A DNA stretch of 57,018 nucleotides from Polaromonas sp. (GCF_030689685.1 NZ_JAUYEY010000063.1:1-57018); one strand, 5' to 3'; shown: positions 7,116 through 15,647, numbered from the stretch's first letter. The notes: a model not told the origin generated them from the letters alone. Made by a program: numbers and translations.

Positions 7116-7175
7116 TAAACCGCTACGCGGTGGTGGCCTGTGCGGACCAGCCACCGCGTAGCGGTTTAGTTCAAC
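7109..7175. repeat. Perfect inverted repeat, 25 bp arms, body of a gene-less cassette
   Basis: Arms 7109-7133 and 7151-7175 are perfectly complementary (GTTGAACTAAACCGCTACGC and 5 more bases) around a 17-base centre. The outermost 7 bases on each side double as integron boxes. The left end is R'' of site A; the right end is the R' of a preceding, degenerate site. The 140 bp cassette (about 7174-7035) has no reading frame of note. It could act as a terminator or a promoter-modulating hairpin; nothing in it shows which. Confidence 0.75.
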
Positions 7176-7239
7176 GTGACATGGTGCCGATAAAGCGCGA
7201 GCGCTGGTTCAACCTCTCGGCAGCTAGCCAGTCGTAAAG
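7169..7239 (-). repeat. Possible degenerate attC site upstream of the array
   Basis: On the minus strand the stretch ends in GTTGAAC (7175-7169), a good R' box. It also holds partly pairing arms (GACTGG with CCATGTC, TGCCGA with TCGGCA). The expected R'' is only a poor GCTTTAC near 7239-7233. It would be the site into which the first cassette inserted. Weak on its own; supported by the neighbouring sites. Confidence 0.35.
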
Positions 7240-7246
7240 CAGAAAA

Positions 7247-7465
7247 TCAACTGTTTGGCGCAATCTCATCTTGCGTTCCCGAAGTATTCATGGGTCGGGA
7301 CAACAGCATGGCAACCTTGGCACCGCCTTGCTTGGCGAGATTTGGATTGGCTCGCCACATTTCAATCATGAATTCCCGTGTTTCGTCGCAGCGGTTTAAT
7401 ACTGCCAGCATCACGTTTTGCGGAATTGACTGAGGCAGAGCGAAAGGTGTTTGTAAGTCAGGCAT
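7247..7465 (-). CDS. Small protein of unknown function paired with a nucleotidyltransferase
   Basis: A 72-residue protein, starting MPDLQTPFALPQSIPQNVML and containing NRCDETREFMIEMWRANPN. I do not recognise a family. The ATG at 7465 overlaps the 3' end of the nucleotidyltransferase gene by 8 nt, which indicates translational coupling and a two-gene unit. It is mixed helical in appearance, with no membrane segment or signal. It may be the partner of a nucleotidyltransferase-based module, but no toxin or antitoxin motif can be named. Confidence 0.55.
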   Translation of the reverse strand: MPDLQTPFALPQSIPQNVMLAVLNRCDETREFMIEMWRANPNLAKQGGAKVAMLLSRPMNTSGTQDEIAPNS

Positions 7466-7958
7466 TAGGGTCCTCTCCACGCTTGATTTTTTCCAGCGCG
7501 GCAATATCAAGCTGATCTTTGGGGCGATTGGCAATGCGCTTCATTTCAAGCAAGTGATCAATGCAAGCTACTTTCACTTGTCTTCCGAACAACTCACCGT
7601 TCACCGCATCAGCGATCAGCCGTTCGTAACTGACATCAGGTCTGACTAAAACATCAATCACGCTCCCCGCAAGACCTGGCTCGCGCAGCGCGAAAGCGAG
7701 CATTCCTTTTTCTCGGTGCCATTTGTCAATCAGGGCGGCATTCTTGAGCGAGTCAATAGGTACAGGAATAACTGGAGCCAGACCAAGCTCTTTAGCGACA
7801 TCGATGAACCTTGTTAGATTGCCGTCATTCATGGCCAATACAAGATCAACGTCATAAGTCATGCGCATATAACCGTGAAGCTGCACAGCCATTCCGCCAA
7901 CCAGAACAAAGTCAACAGACTGTTGAACAAGTGTGCTTAACAGTTCTACAGTCTTCAA
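7458..7958 (-). CDS. Nucleotidyltransferase-fold protein (MNT/AbiEii-like, DUF6036-like)
   Basis: A 166-residue protein with the minimal nucleotidyltransferase signature: VLVGGMAVQLHGYMRMTYDVDLVLAM is split as GGMAVQLHG at 21-29 followed by R-x-T-x-DVDLV. The second acidic strand may be SVIDVLV. Such proteins occur as toxins or antitoxins (AbiEii-type, MNT) or as modifying enzymes. It is the first gene of an overlapping pair, lies directly before the cassette array on the same strand, and ends a gene block that follows fadA. Function beyond the fold is unknown. Confidence 0.65.
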   Translation of the reverse strand: MKTVELLSTLVQQSVDFVLVGGMAVQLHGYMRMTYDVDLVLAMNDGNLTRFIDVAKELGLAPVIPVPIDSLKNAALIDKWHREKGMLAFALREPGLAGSVIDVLVRPDVSYERLIADAVNGELFGRQVKVACIDHLLEMKRIANRPKDQLDIAALEKIKRGEDPNA

Positions 7959-7975
7959 GGGTTTGCTTTGTTGAG

Positions 7976-9151
7976 TTACAGAACCTCAAATATACCCGCA
8001 GCGCCCATGCCGCCGCCAATACACATGGTCACGCAAACCCGTTTGGCGCCACGGCGCTTGCCTTCGATCAATGCGTGGCCGGTCAGCCGCTGGCCGCTGA
8101 CGCCGTAGGGGTGGCCGACCGCAATCGCGCCGCCGTTGACGTTGAGTTTGTCCATCGGGATGCCCAGCTTGTCGCGGCAATAAATCACCTGCACCGCAAA
8201 CGCTTCGTTGAGTTCCCACAGGTCGATGTCGCTGACTTTGAGGCCCAGTCGCGCCAGCACCTTGGGGATGGCGTACACCGGGCCAATGCCCATTTCGTCC
8301 GGCTCACATCCCGCCACTGCAAAACCGAGGAAACGGCCCAGCGGTTTCAGGCCTTTTTTCTCGGCCACGGTTTCGTTCATCACCACCACTGCGCCGCCGC
8401 CGTCGGAGAACTGACTCGCATTGCCGGCCGAGATCACACCACCGGGAATGGCCGGCTTGATGCCGCTGATGCCTTCCTTGGTGGTGCCTTCGCGAATGCC
8501 TTCGTCCTTGCTGACCGTCACCTGTTTGGTGGTCAGGCCCATCACGGCATCAGCCACACCCATGGTGACGGTAATCGGTGCAATCTCGGCATCAAACAAA
8601 CCAGCCGCCAGCGCGGCGGTGGCCTTCTGCTGGCTGGCTGCGCCGTATTCGTCCATCTGCTCACGACCGATTCCGTAGCGCTTGGCCACCTGCTCGGCCG
8701 TCTGTAGCATGTTCCAGTAAATCTCGGGCTTGTTCTTGACCAGCCAGGAATCGGCCAGCATGTGGGTGTTCATCTCCTGCTGCACGCACGAGATGCTTTC
8801 AACGCCACCGGCCACATAGATGTCGGCTTCACCAGCGATGACGCGCTGTGCGGCCAGGGCAATGGTCTGTAGGCCTGACGAACAGAAGCGGTTGACAGTG
8901 ACGCCCGACACCGTGACTGGGCAGCCAGCGCGCAAGGCGGCCTGGCGCGCGATGTTGGCGCCGGTAGCACCTTCGGGGTTGGCGCAGCCCATGATCACAT
9001 CATCCACCTCACCGGCTTCGATACCGGCGCGTTTGATCGCGTGTTCGACGGCGTGGCCGCCCAGGGTGGCGCCATGGGTCATGTTGAAAGAGCCCTTCCA
9101 GCTTTTGGCCAGGGGGGTGCGGGCGGTGGAAACGATTACGGCTGAGGTCAT
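7976..9151 (-). CDS. fadA: Acetyl-CoA acyltransferase (thiolase)
   Basis: A 391-residue thiolase. The nucleophilic cysteine is in [15 protein letters not shown] near residue 90, the His of the NEAFAVQ region and [11 protein letters not shown] motif follow, and the second Cys is in [17 protein letters not shown] at the end. The start at 9151 is preceded by GGAGATTCAC. It lies 23 nt behind the fadB-type gene and completes the thiolytic step of beta-oxidation. The pair is co-directional and very probably one transcript. The subfamily (3-ketoacyl-CoA thiolase versus acetoacetyl-CoA thiolase) is chosen from the neighbour. Confidence 0.88.
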   Translation of the reverse strand: MTSAVIVSTARTPLAKSWKGSFNMTHGATLGGHAVEHAIKRAGIEAGEVDDVIMGCANPEGATGANIARQAALRAGCPVTVSGVTVNRFCSSGLQTIALAAQRVIAGEADIYVAGGVESISCVQQEMNTHMLADSWLVKNKPEIYWNMLQTAEQVAKRYGIGREQMDEYGAASQQKATAALAAGLFDAEIAPITVTMGVADAVMGLTTKQVTVSKDEGIREGTTKEGISGIKPAIPGGVISAGNASQFSDGGGAVVVMNETVAEKKGLKPLGRFLGFAVAGCEPDEMGIGPVYAIPKVLARLGLKVSDIDLWELNEAFAVQVIYCRDKLGIPMDKLNVNGGAIAVGHPYGVSGQRLTGHALIEGKRRGAKRVCVTMCIGGGMGAAGIFEVL

Positions 9152-9174
9152 GTGAATCTCCGGAAAATGGGGGG

Positions 9175-11274
9175 TTAGTTGAAGGTCTTGCCTTCGGCGG
9201 CCAGCTTGGCCAGCAGCGGTGCGGGCTTCCAGAATGCCGCGTCGTCCAGCGGGTTCTGGGCAAAGCGCTGCATGCTTTGCACCACATTGAACAGGCCGAC
9301 CTGGTCGGCGTAGTTCATGGGGCCGCCACGGTAGATCGGGAAACCGTAACCCATCAGGTAAACCATGTCGATGTCGCTGGCTTTGGACGCAATGCCCTCT
9401 TCCAGAATGTGTGCCGCTTCGTTGACCAGTGCATACACCAGGCGCTGGACAATTTCTTCGTCCGAAATCTTGCGCGGCGTGATGCCCAGCGAGGCGCGGT
9501 GGTCTTCTATCATCTTGACCACCTCGGCGTTCGGGATCGCATCGCGCTTGCCAGGCACATAGTCGTACCAGCCAGCGCCGGTTTTCTGGCCGAAACGGCC
9601 CTTCTCGCACAGCAAATCTGCAGTTTTGCTGTATTTCATGCCCGGCTTTTCCTGGTAGCGGCGCTTGCGGATGGCCCAGCCAATGTCGTTGCCGGCCAGG
9701 TCGCCCATGCGGAACGGGCCCATGGCCATGCCGAATTTCTCCATGGCCTTGTCCACCTGCGCGGGGGTGCAGCCTTCGTCCAGCAGAAAGCCGCCTTGCC
9801 GTCCGTACTGCTCGATCATGCGGTTGCCGATAAAGCCATCACACACGCCAGACACAACGGCGGTTTTCTTGATCTTTTTGGCTGCAGCCATCACGGTGGC
9901 GAGCACGTCCTTGGCGGTTTTTTCGCCGCGCACCACTTCCAGCAGTTTCATGATGTTGGCGGGGCTGAAAAAATGCATGCCCACCACGTCCTGCGGACGC
10001 TTGGTGAAGGCCGCGATCTTGTTCATGTCCAGTGTGGAGGTGTTGGAAGCCAGAATGGCGCCGGGTTTCATCACCCGGTCCAGTTCCTTGAAGACTTTCT
10101 CCTTGACGCCCATTTCCTCGAAGACGGCCTCAATCACCATGTCGGCATCTTTCAGGTCGTCGTAGCTCAGCGTGGTGCTCAAGAGGCTCATGCGCTGATC
10201 GTATTTGTCCTGCTTGAGCTTGCCCTTCTTGACCTGGGCTTCGTAGTTCTTGCGAATGATGGCAATGCCCTTGTCCAGGGCTTCCTGCTTCATCTCCAGC
10301 ATCTTGACGGGAATACCGGCGCTCAGGAAGTTCATGGCAATGCCGCCGCCCATGGTGCCAGCGCCGATGACGGCGATGGACTGAATGTTGCGCTGCGGCG
10401 TGTCTTGCGGCACATCCGGAACTTTGGAAGCGGCACGCTCGGCCATGAAGATGTGACGCAGGGCGCGGCTTTCGGGCGTGAACATCAGGGCAGTGAATAT
10501 CTCGCGCTCAAAGGCCATGCCGTCGTCGAATTTTTTCTTGGTCGCAGATTCGATGGCGTCCACACACTTGCCCGGTGCCGGGAAGTTTTTCGCCATCCCC
10601 TTGACCATGTTGCGCGCAAACTGAAAGTAAGCATCGCCGTTCGGGTGCCTGCATGGCAGGTTGCGGACCAGTGGCAGAGGCCGGGTGTCGGACACCGCTT
10701 GCGCATAGGCCACCGCTTCCTCGGCCAGCGACTCCGCAGAGGCTGCCATCTTGTCAAACAGTTTCTGGCCGGGGATCTGGGCCAGCAGTTCGCTCTTGAC
10801 GGGATCCCCGCTGACAATCATGTTGAGTGCGGGCTCCACGCCCAATGCGCGCGGCAGGCGCTGCGTGCCGCCGGCTCCGGGGATCAGCCCGAGTTTGACT
10901 TCAGGCAAGGCCACATTGCAGCCAGGGGCGGCGATGCGGTAATGGCAACCCAATGCCAGCTCCAGGCCGCCGCCCATACATACCGAATGCACCGCTGCCA
11001 CCACAGGCTTGGACGAGTTTTCCAGCGCCAGAATGACGCTGAGCAAATTGGGTTCTGCCAGTGCTTTGGGGGAGCCGAATTCTTTGATGTCCGCCCCACC
11101 GGAAAAGGCTTTGCCGGCACCGGTCAGCACAATCGATTTGATGGTGGAATCGGCATGGGCCTTCTGCAGGCCGTCCGTGATGCCTACACGGGTGGTGTAA
11201 CCCAGGCCGTTGACGGGTGGGTTCTCGAGCGTGATGACCGCCACACTGCCGTGGACTTCGTATTTCGCTGTCAT
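9175..11274 (-). CDS. fadB: Bifunctional enoyl-CoA hydratase/3-hydroxyacyl-CoA dehydrogenase
   Basis: A 699-residue multifunctional beta-oxidation protein. The N-terminal crotonase domain (about 1-190) shows [16 protein letters not shown] and the oxyanion region [15 protein letters not shown]. The NAD-binding domain begins at about 300 with [19 protein letters not shown] and has [14 protein letters not shown] with the catalytic His-Phe-Phe region; two C-terminal 3HCDH domains follow. It hydrates enoyl-CoA and oxidises 3-hydroxyacyl-CoA, passing product to the thiolase encoded 23 nt downstream. ATG at 11274 has a GGAAAC ribosome site. A promoter with a TetR-type operator lies about 75-120 nt upstream. 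Confidence 0.9.
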   Translation of the reverse strand: MTAKYEVHGSVAVITLENPPVNGLGYTTRVGITDGLQKAHADSTIKSIVLTGAGKAFSGGADIKEFGSPKALAEPNLLSVILALENSSKPVVAAVHSVCMGGGLELALGCHYRIAAPGCNVALPEVKLGLIPGAGGTQRLPRALGVEPALNMIVSGDPVKSELLAQIPGQKLFDKMAASAESLAEEAVAYAQAVSDTRPLPLVRNLPCRHPNGDAYFQFARNMVKGMAKNFPAPGKCVDAIESATKKKFDDGMAFEREIFTALMFTPESRALRHIFMAERAASKVPDVPQDTPQRNIQSIAVIGAGTMGGGIAMNFLSAGIPVKMLEMKQEALDKGIAIIRKNYEAQVKKGKLKQDKYDQRMSLLSTTLSYDDLKDADMVIEAVFEEMGVKEKVFKELDRVMKPGAILASNTSTLDMNKIAAFTKRPQDVVGMHFFSPANIMKLLEVVRGEKTAKDVLATVMAAAKKIKKTAVVSGVCDGFIGNRMIEQYGRQGGFLLDEGCTPAQVDKAMEKFGMAMGPFRMGDLAGNDIGWAIRKRRYQEKPGMKYSKTADLLCEKGRFGQKTGAGWYDYVPGKRDAIPNAEVVKMIEDHRASLGITPRKISDEEIVQRLVYALVNEAAHILEEGIASKASDIDMVYLMGYGFPIYRGGPMNYADQVGLFNVVQSMQRFAQNPLDDAAFWKPAPLLAKLAAEGKTFN

Positions 11275-11346
11275 GTGTGTTTCCTTTGTTGCGTGATTTT
11301 CAGCCACTGATCGCTGAAGCCCTGACGGGGCCGGACTGACAAAAAT

Positions 11347-11394
11347 AGTACGACCGTTCTTTTCTTATTGTAGAGAGCTTATGTTGCAGTGCAA
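11347..11394 (-). promoter_or_regulatory. Predicted sigma70 promoter and TetR-type operator for fadBA
   Basis: On the minus strand TTGCAC (11394-11389) and TACAAT (11372-11367) are spaced 16 bp, a good -35/-10 pair. Immediately after the -10 lies AGAACGGTCGTACT (11360-11347). Ten of its fourteen positions are palindromic (AGnACGnnCGTnCT), as in TetR-family operators of fatty-acid regulators. Its position over the likely transcription start predicts repression relieved by an acyl-CoA. The -35 also overlaps a TTGCAGTGCAA palindrome. Confidence 0.55.
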
Positions 11395-11467
11395 CCCTGG
11401 GGGTCGCCTGCATTGTCCCTGCCGCGACAAAACCAGGCTTGCGGTCCCTGCCCAGAGGCTGTGAAGA

Positions 11468-11560
11468 TTTCGTAGCGAGCAGGGCCGAGAGTGGTTTCGA
11501 GGAGCGGAGCCGTACAAGGGTACGGTGCGCACCGCAGGAGCCAGATCGGGCCGCGCAGTA
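11468..11560. repeat. REP-like intergenic repeat between fadB and livF
   Basis: Contains GGAGCGGAGCCGTAC-AAGG-GTACGGTGCGCACCGCAGGAG, written here in parts. CCGTAC (11510-11515) and GTACGG (11520-11525) form a hairpin, flanked by GCGG and CCGC. I recall similar GAGCGGAGCCGTAC...GTACGGTGAGCACCG blocks recurring in Comamonadaceae genomes, from memory only. No gene is seen in this 270 bp gap apart from this repeat and the fadBA promoter. Confidence 0.45.
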
Positions 11561-11577
11561 GAAAGACTCACAGTCTC

Positions 11578-12273
11578 TCAGACTTCCAGCCATTCCTTGC
11601 GGATATAGGCATCGGCGCGCAGGCTGTCGGGCGTGCCCTGGAACACGATGCTGCCGTGGCCCATGACCAGCGCGCGGTCGGAAATTGCCATGGCAATCGT
11701 CAGTTTCTGCTCAATCAGCAGCACGGAGATGCCTTTGGCCTTGAGCGTCTGCAGGTACTGCCCCACCAGTTCGACAATTTTGGGCGCCAGCCCTTCGGTG
11801 GGCTCGTCGATGATGATCAGGTCGGGATCGCCCATCAGCGCGCGGCACAGGGTCAGCATCTGCTGCTCGCCACCGGACAGCACACCGGCCTCGTTATGCT
11901 GCCTTTCCCTGAGGCGCGGAAACATCTGGTACATGTCCTCAAACGACCAGCGGCTGCCTTTGGCCTTGCCTTTTTGCCCGAGCATCAGGTTCTGGTGCAC
12001 AGTCAAGGTTGGAAAAATGTCACGGTTCTCGGGTACATAACCGATGCCCAGGTGTGCAACCTCGTAGGCCTTGAGGCCAGCGATTTGCTTGCCTTTCCAC
12101 TGAATGTCGCCCTGGCAATCGACCAGGCCCATGATGGCCTTGGCGGTGGTGGACCGGCCCGAACCGTTGCGCCCCAGCAGGGCCACGATTTCACCGGGCT
12201 GGACGTCGAAATGAACGCCATGCAACACATGGCTCTTGCCGTAGTAGGCGTGAAGATTTTCGATTTTCAGCAT
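11578..12273 (-). CDS. livF: Branched-chain amino acid ABC transporter ATPase LivF-type
   Basis: A 231-residue ABC ATPase of the LivF type, the second nucleotide-binding subunit of a LivHMGFK importer. Walker A reads GRNGSGRSTT at about 35-44, with arginine where almost all ABC ATPases have lysine. The signature is LSGGEQQMLTLCRALM, and Walker B/D-loop is LIIIDEPTEGLAP. Some LivF-like proteins of beta- and alpha-proteobacteria share this K-to-R change, as far as I recall, so it need not be inactivating. Last gene of the minus-strand liv cluster, separated from livG by an 87 bp gap that carries a repeat. Confidence 0.88.
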   Translation of the reverse strand: MLKIENLHAYYGKSHVLHGVHFDVQPGEIVALLGRNGSGRSTTAKAIMGLVDCQGDIQWKGKQIAGLKAYEVAHLGIGYVPENRDIFPTLTVHQNLMLGQKGKAKGSRWSFEDMYQMFPRLRERQHNEAGVLSGGEQQMLTLCRALMGDPDLIIIDEPTEGLAPKIVELVGQYLQTLKAKGISVLLIEQKLTIAMAISDRALVMGHGSIVFQGTPDSLRADAYIRKEWLEV

Positions 12274-12285
12274 GAAAGGCTCCGG

Positions 12286-12357
12286 CGGGCCGCCCCTAGC
12301 GGGCCTTTAGCCCCTTCCGGGGGCAGCGAAGTACACAAAGTGAGGAGCGTGGGGGTC
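12286..12357. repeat. Dispersed repeat (CTGCCCCC family), copy between livG and livF
   Basis: Read on the minus strand it contains CCCCCACGCTCCTCACTT, GTACTTCGCTGCCCCC and GGGGCT, then GCTAGGGGCGGCCCG. The same order of blocks is found inside the glnD coding region (35834-35915) and, in its first half, at the 3' end of msrB (20784-20880). The paired C-rich and G-rich blocks can form a hairpin. It lies inside what is otherwise a compact operon. Confidence 0.65.
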
Positions 12358-12360
12358 ATA

Positions 12361-13131
12361 TCAATGATTTTCTGTCTGGGCATCAGCGACATGCGAGCCC
12401 AGGTAGGCCTCTTGCACGCGCGGGTTGGCGCGCACCGCGTCCGGCGTGTCGAAGGCCAAGACCTCGCCGTACACCACGACGGCGATGCGGTCGGCCAGGC
12501 CGAACACCACGCCCATGTCGTGTTCCACCGTCAGCAGGGTCTTGCCCACAGTCACTTCCTTGATCAGGTTGATGAAACGGCTGGTTTCGCTTCGGCTCAT
12601 GCCTGCCGTGGGCTCGTCGAGCAGGATGACGCCGGCGCCTCCGGCGATGGTGATGCCGATCTCCAGCGCGCGTTGCTCCGCATAAGTCAGGTTCATGGCC
12701 AGCACGTCACGCTTTTTGTCGAGCTTGATCATTTTCATGAGCGCGTCGGCGCGGTCATTCGCGTCGTCCAGGTCGGCAAGAAACTTCAGGAAGGTGTATT
12801 TGTAGCCCAGACTCCAGAGCACACCGCAGCGCAGGTTTTCGAAAACACTGAGCTTGGGAAAGATGTTGGTGATCTGGAAGCTGCGCGACAAGCCCAGCCG
12901 GTTGATCTCGAACGGTTTTTTACCGTTGATGCGCTGGCCACCGAGCAGCACGTCACCGCTGCTGGGCTCAAAGCGCCCGCTGATCAGGTTGAACAGCGTG
13001 GATTTACCGGCGCCGTTCGGACCAATGATGCCGATACGCTCGCCCGCATTGACGGCCAGGTTGACGCCGCGGATGATCTCGGTCTTGCCGAAGCTCTTGC
13101 GCAGATCTCTCAATTCAAGTGCATAAGTCAT
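12361..13131 (-). CDS. livG: Branched-chain amino acid ABC transporter ATPase LivG-type
   Basis: A 256-residue ABC ATPase. It has a canonical Walker A (GPNGAGKSTLFNLISG), the signature region NLTYAEQRALEIGITIA, Walker B VILLDEPTAGMS and the H-loop TVEHDMGVVFGLADR. The long C-terminal tail with VRANPRVQEAYLG is typical of LivG. It partners with LivF and the LivM/LivH permeases at the inner membrane. ATG at 13131; a 100 bp repeat-bearing gap separates it from livM. Confidence 0.92.
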   Translation of the reverse strand: MTYALELRDLRKSFGKTEIIRGVNLAVNAGERIGIIGPNGAGKSTLFNLISGRFEPSSGDVLLGGQRINGKKPFEINRLGLSRSFQITNIFPKLSVFENLRCGVLWSLGYKYTFLKFLADLDDANDRADALMKMIKLDKKRDVLAMNLTYAEQRALEIGITIAGGAGVILLDEPTAGMSRSETSRFINLIKEVTVGKTLLTVEHDMGVVFGLADRIAVVVYGEVLAFDTPDAVRANPRVQEAYLGSHVADAQTENH

Positions 13132-13139
13132 ATTGTTTT

Positions 13140-13231
13140 CCACCGGGCCGTTCCAAGGAAAATGTGGCCCCTTCCTCCTGTGAGAGGGGCAGCGCAACGC
13201 CGAAGGCTCACGCAGTGACAAGCGTGGGGGC
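13140..13231. repeat. Dispersed repeat related to the CTGCCCCC family, between livM and livG
   Basis: Contains GGCCCCTTCCTCCTGTGAGAGGGGCAGCG in two halves and ends GACAAGCGTGGGGGCTCAT. The GTGGGGG end and the GGCAGCG block match the copy at 12286-12357, but the central part has diverged. Two such copies punctuate the liv operon at both sides of livG. Confidence 0.5.
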
Positions 13232-14521
13232 TCATAGGGCCTCCCTGCGCTTGATTTCTTTTTCAATGTACTCCTGGATACCGCCCCACTGGACCAGGAA
13301 CTGCCGACGCGTGACTTCAAACAGGCCCAGTCCGGTCAGCATCACAAACGCCGAACCGAACCAGCTATTGAAGTTTTTAACGTCGAGCGTGACGCCCAGA
13401 AACTTGAGCTGCGAGCCCAGCGTGGTGTTGAGTTGCATGTGGTAGACCATCTCTATCATCGCGCCAGCGCCCACCAGCAAGACCAGCACGGTGACCGTCA
13501 GGGCCAGGTAGCTGACCCACAGTTGACGGAGTTTGCCGAAGGCTGCCACGCGCAGGTTCATCATGATCAGGCTCGCGATGCCGCCGGGCGCATACATCAC
13601 CATGAACAGGAACACCAGACCCAGGTAGAGCAGCCAGGCATTGGTGAACTCGGACAGCAACACCGTTGCCAGCACCATCAGGATGCCGCCTATGATGGGA
13701 CCGAAGAAAAAGGTGGCACCGCCCAGGAAGGTGAACAACAAATACCCGCCCGAGCGGGCGGCACCCACAACCTCGGCCGTGACAATCTCGAAATTCAGCG
13801 CTGCCAAGCCACCGGAGATGCCGGCAAAAAAACCGGCAATGATGAATGCCATGTACCGCACTTTTTGGGTGTCATACCCCACAAACTCGACCCGCTCGGG
13901 GTTGTCCCGTACGGCGTTGAGCATGCGGCCCAACGGTGTGCGGGTAAAGGCAAACATCAGGCCGACAGCAACAAAGGTGTAGCAGGCGATCAGGTAATAA
14001 ACCTGAATCTGCGGGCCGAAATTGACACCCATCACGGCTTTGCCGGTGACCCGGTTGCCCGATACGCCGCCCTCACCGCCAAAAAATTCCGGAATCATCA
14101 GCGACAGTGCGAAGACCAGTTCACCCAGCCCCAACGTGATCATGGCAAAGGTGGTGCCCGATTTGCGCGTGGTGACATACCCGAACAACACTGCAAAGCC
14201 GACACCAGCCAGGCCGCCCACCAGCGGCACGAGGGACACCGGTAGAGGCAGCGAGCCGTTGCCGACACTGTTAAGCGCGTGGATGGCGAGGAAGGAGCCC
14301 AGGCCGGTATAGACCGCATGCCCGAAGCTCAGCATGCCGCCCTGCCCCAACAGAATGTTGTAGGACAGGCAGGCAATGATGGCAATGCCCATCTGGGACA
14401 ACACGGTCAAGCTCAGGCCGCTGCCAAACACCATTGGCGCGACCACAAGAAGCAGTGCGAACAGGCCCCAGGTTAGCCAGCGCCCGATGTTGAGCGGCGC
14501 GAATTGATAGTGGGTTTTCAT
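13232..14521 (-). CDS. livM: Branched-chain amino acid ABC transporter permease LivM-type
   Basis: A 429-residue inner-membrane permease with many hydrophobic segments. The conserved LivM features are YNILLGQGGMLSFGHAVYTGLG near the N-terminus, followed by the EAA-like loop TPLGRMLNAVRDNPERVEFVGYD around residues 205-225. Its C-terminus is longer than common LivM proteins: after about residue 325 come two further hydrophobic segments and a charged tail (EKEIKRREAL). This extended form occurs in Burkholderiales, from memory. It starts 3 nt after the end of livH. Confidence 0.88.
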   Translation of the reverse strand: MKTHYQFAPLNIGRWLTWGLFALLLVVAPMVFGSGLSLTVLSQMGIAIIACLSYNILLGQGGMLSFGHAVYTGLGSFLAIHALNSVGNGSLPLPVSLVPLVGGLAGVGFAVLFGYVTTRKSGTTFAMITLGLGELVFALSLMIPEFFGGEGGVSGNRVTGKAVMGVNFGPQIQVYYLIACYTFVAVGLMFAFTRTPLGRMLNAVRDNPERVEFVGYDTQKVRYMAFIIAGFFAGISGGLAALNFEIVTAEVVGAARSGGYLLFTFLGGATFFFGPIIGGILMVLATVLLSEFTNAWLLYLGLVFLFMVMYAPGGIASLIMMNLRVAAFGKLRQLWVSYLALTVTVLVLLVGAGAMIEMVYHMQLNTTLGSQLKFLGVTLDVKNFNSWFGSAFVMLTGLGLFEVTRRQFLVQWGGIQEYIEKEIKRREAL

Positions 14522-14524
14522 GGG

Positions 14525-15559
14525 TCAGCTCTCCCGCTTGCCGAGCAGGCCGCGCGGCCTGAAGATCAGGATGAGCACCAAAAACAAATAGGGAAGGATA
14601 GGCGCCACCTGCGACAACGTGAGTTTGATATAGGAGTTGTTGGCCACAGCAGCGCTGAGCGGCAAACCGATCTGCTCGGCCAGGGTTGCCAACGAATAGT
14701 CGAAGGCCACGGCAAAAGTCTGAATGACGCCGATCAGCAGGGAGGCCACAAACGCCCCAGACAGCGAGCCCATGCCGCCCACCACCACCACGACGAAGAT
14801 GACGGAACCCACGGTGGCGGCCATGGCCGGCTCCGTCAGGAAGGTGCTGCCACCGATCACCCCGGCGAGGCCTGCCAAGGCCGAACCGGCGCCGAACACC
14901 AGCATGAACACGCGTGGCACGTTGTGGCCCAAGGACTCTACAGCCTCCGGGTGAGTCAGCGCGGCCTGGATCACCAGGCCGATGCGGGTACGGGTCAGCA
15001 GCAGCCAGACCGAAGCCAACATGATCACGGCCACCAACATCATGAAGCCACGGGTGGCAGGGAACGGAGAGCAGACAATGCGCACCGCCGCGTCTGCCGT
15101 GCTGCACAGCGCGGTGGGTGCGGCGCCCCAGAAGAGGCTCAAGCCCTTGACCGAATCATTGATCAGTGTGAAAGCCGGTCCCTGGAGGAGCTCTGGTGGA
15201 CGGAATTCCACCGCGATGCGGCCCCAAATCAGTTGAACAAGTTCCACGATCACGTAAGACAGCCCGAAGGTGATCAGAAGTTCAGGGACATGACCAAACT
15301 TGTGCACCTTGCGCAAACACTGGCGCTCAAACAACGCGCCCAGTCCGCCGACGACCAGAGGGGCGATCAGCAAAGCCGGCCAGAATCCAACGAATTGGGC
15401 CACGGTGTAGCCCACATACGCGCCCAGCATGTAAAAGCTGGCGTGGGCGAAATTCAGGACCCCCATCATGCTGAAAATCAGCGTGAGTCCCGAACTGAGC
15501 ATGAACAGCAAGAGCCCGTAGCTCAGCCCGTTCAGCATCGAGATGATGAAAAACTCCAT
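14525..15559 (-). CDS. livH: Branched-chain amino acid ABC transporter permease LivH-type
   Basis: A 344-residue permease. The N-terminus NGLSYGLLLFMLSSGLTLIF and GVLNFAHASFYMLGAY are diagnostic of LivH. The cytoplasmic coupling loop RIGLVIQAALTHPEAVESLG lies at about residues 190-210. At about 125-165 it carries an extra periplasmic stretch with two cysteines (ALCSTAD and RIVCSPF). First of the livHMGF block; a terminator-like hairpin separates it from livK upstream. Confidence 0.9.
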   Translation of the reverse strand: MEFFIISMLNGLSYGLLLFMLSSGLTLIFSMMGVLNFAHASFYMLGAYVGYTVAQFVGFWPALLIAPLVVGGLGALFERQCLRKVHKFGHVPELLITFGLSYVIVELVQLIWGRIAVEFRPPELLQGPAFTLINDSVKGLSLFWGAAPTALCSTADAAVRIVCSPFPATRGFMMLVAVIMLASVWLLLTRTRIGLVIQAALTHPEAVESLGHNVPRVFMLVFGAGSALAGLAGVIGGSTFLTEPAMAATVGSVIFVVVVVGGMGSLSGAFVASLLIGVIQTFAVAFDYSLATLAEQIGLPLSAAVANNSYIKLTLSQVAPILPYLFLVLILIFRPRGLLGKRES

Positions 15560-15585
15560 TCAGCGTGACCTTCCTCGTCGGTAAA

Positions 15586-15622
15586 AGTAAAAGAGCCCGA
15601 TACGGCGACCCGCTCGGGCTCT
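15586..15622 (-). terminator. Intrinsic terminator/attenuator between livK and livH
   Basis: On the minus strand AGAGCCCGA (15622-15614) pairs perfectly with TCGGGCTCT (15600-15592) over a 13-base loop and is followed by TTTACTTTT. It lies 25 nt after the livK stop codon. It probably leaves livK mRNA in excess over the membrane components, with some read-through. Confidence 0.75.
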
Positions 15623-15647
15623 GTCTGCAGTCTTCAGGCGTCAGAGA

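Noticed and set aside
9277..11310. A 677-codon open frame on the plus strand opposite fadB
   Set aside because: It is rich in His, Arg and Gly, has no family features and no ribosome site, and exactly mirrors the fadB frame; it is an antisense shadow caused by high GC. The same holds for long frames opposite glnD, purL, katE, livM and smc.
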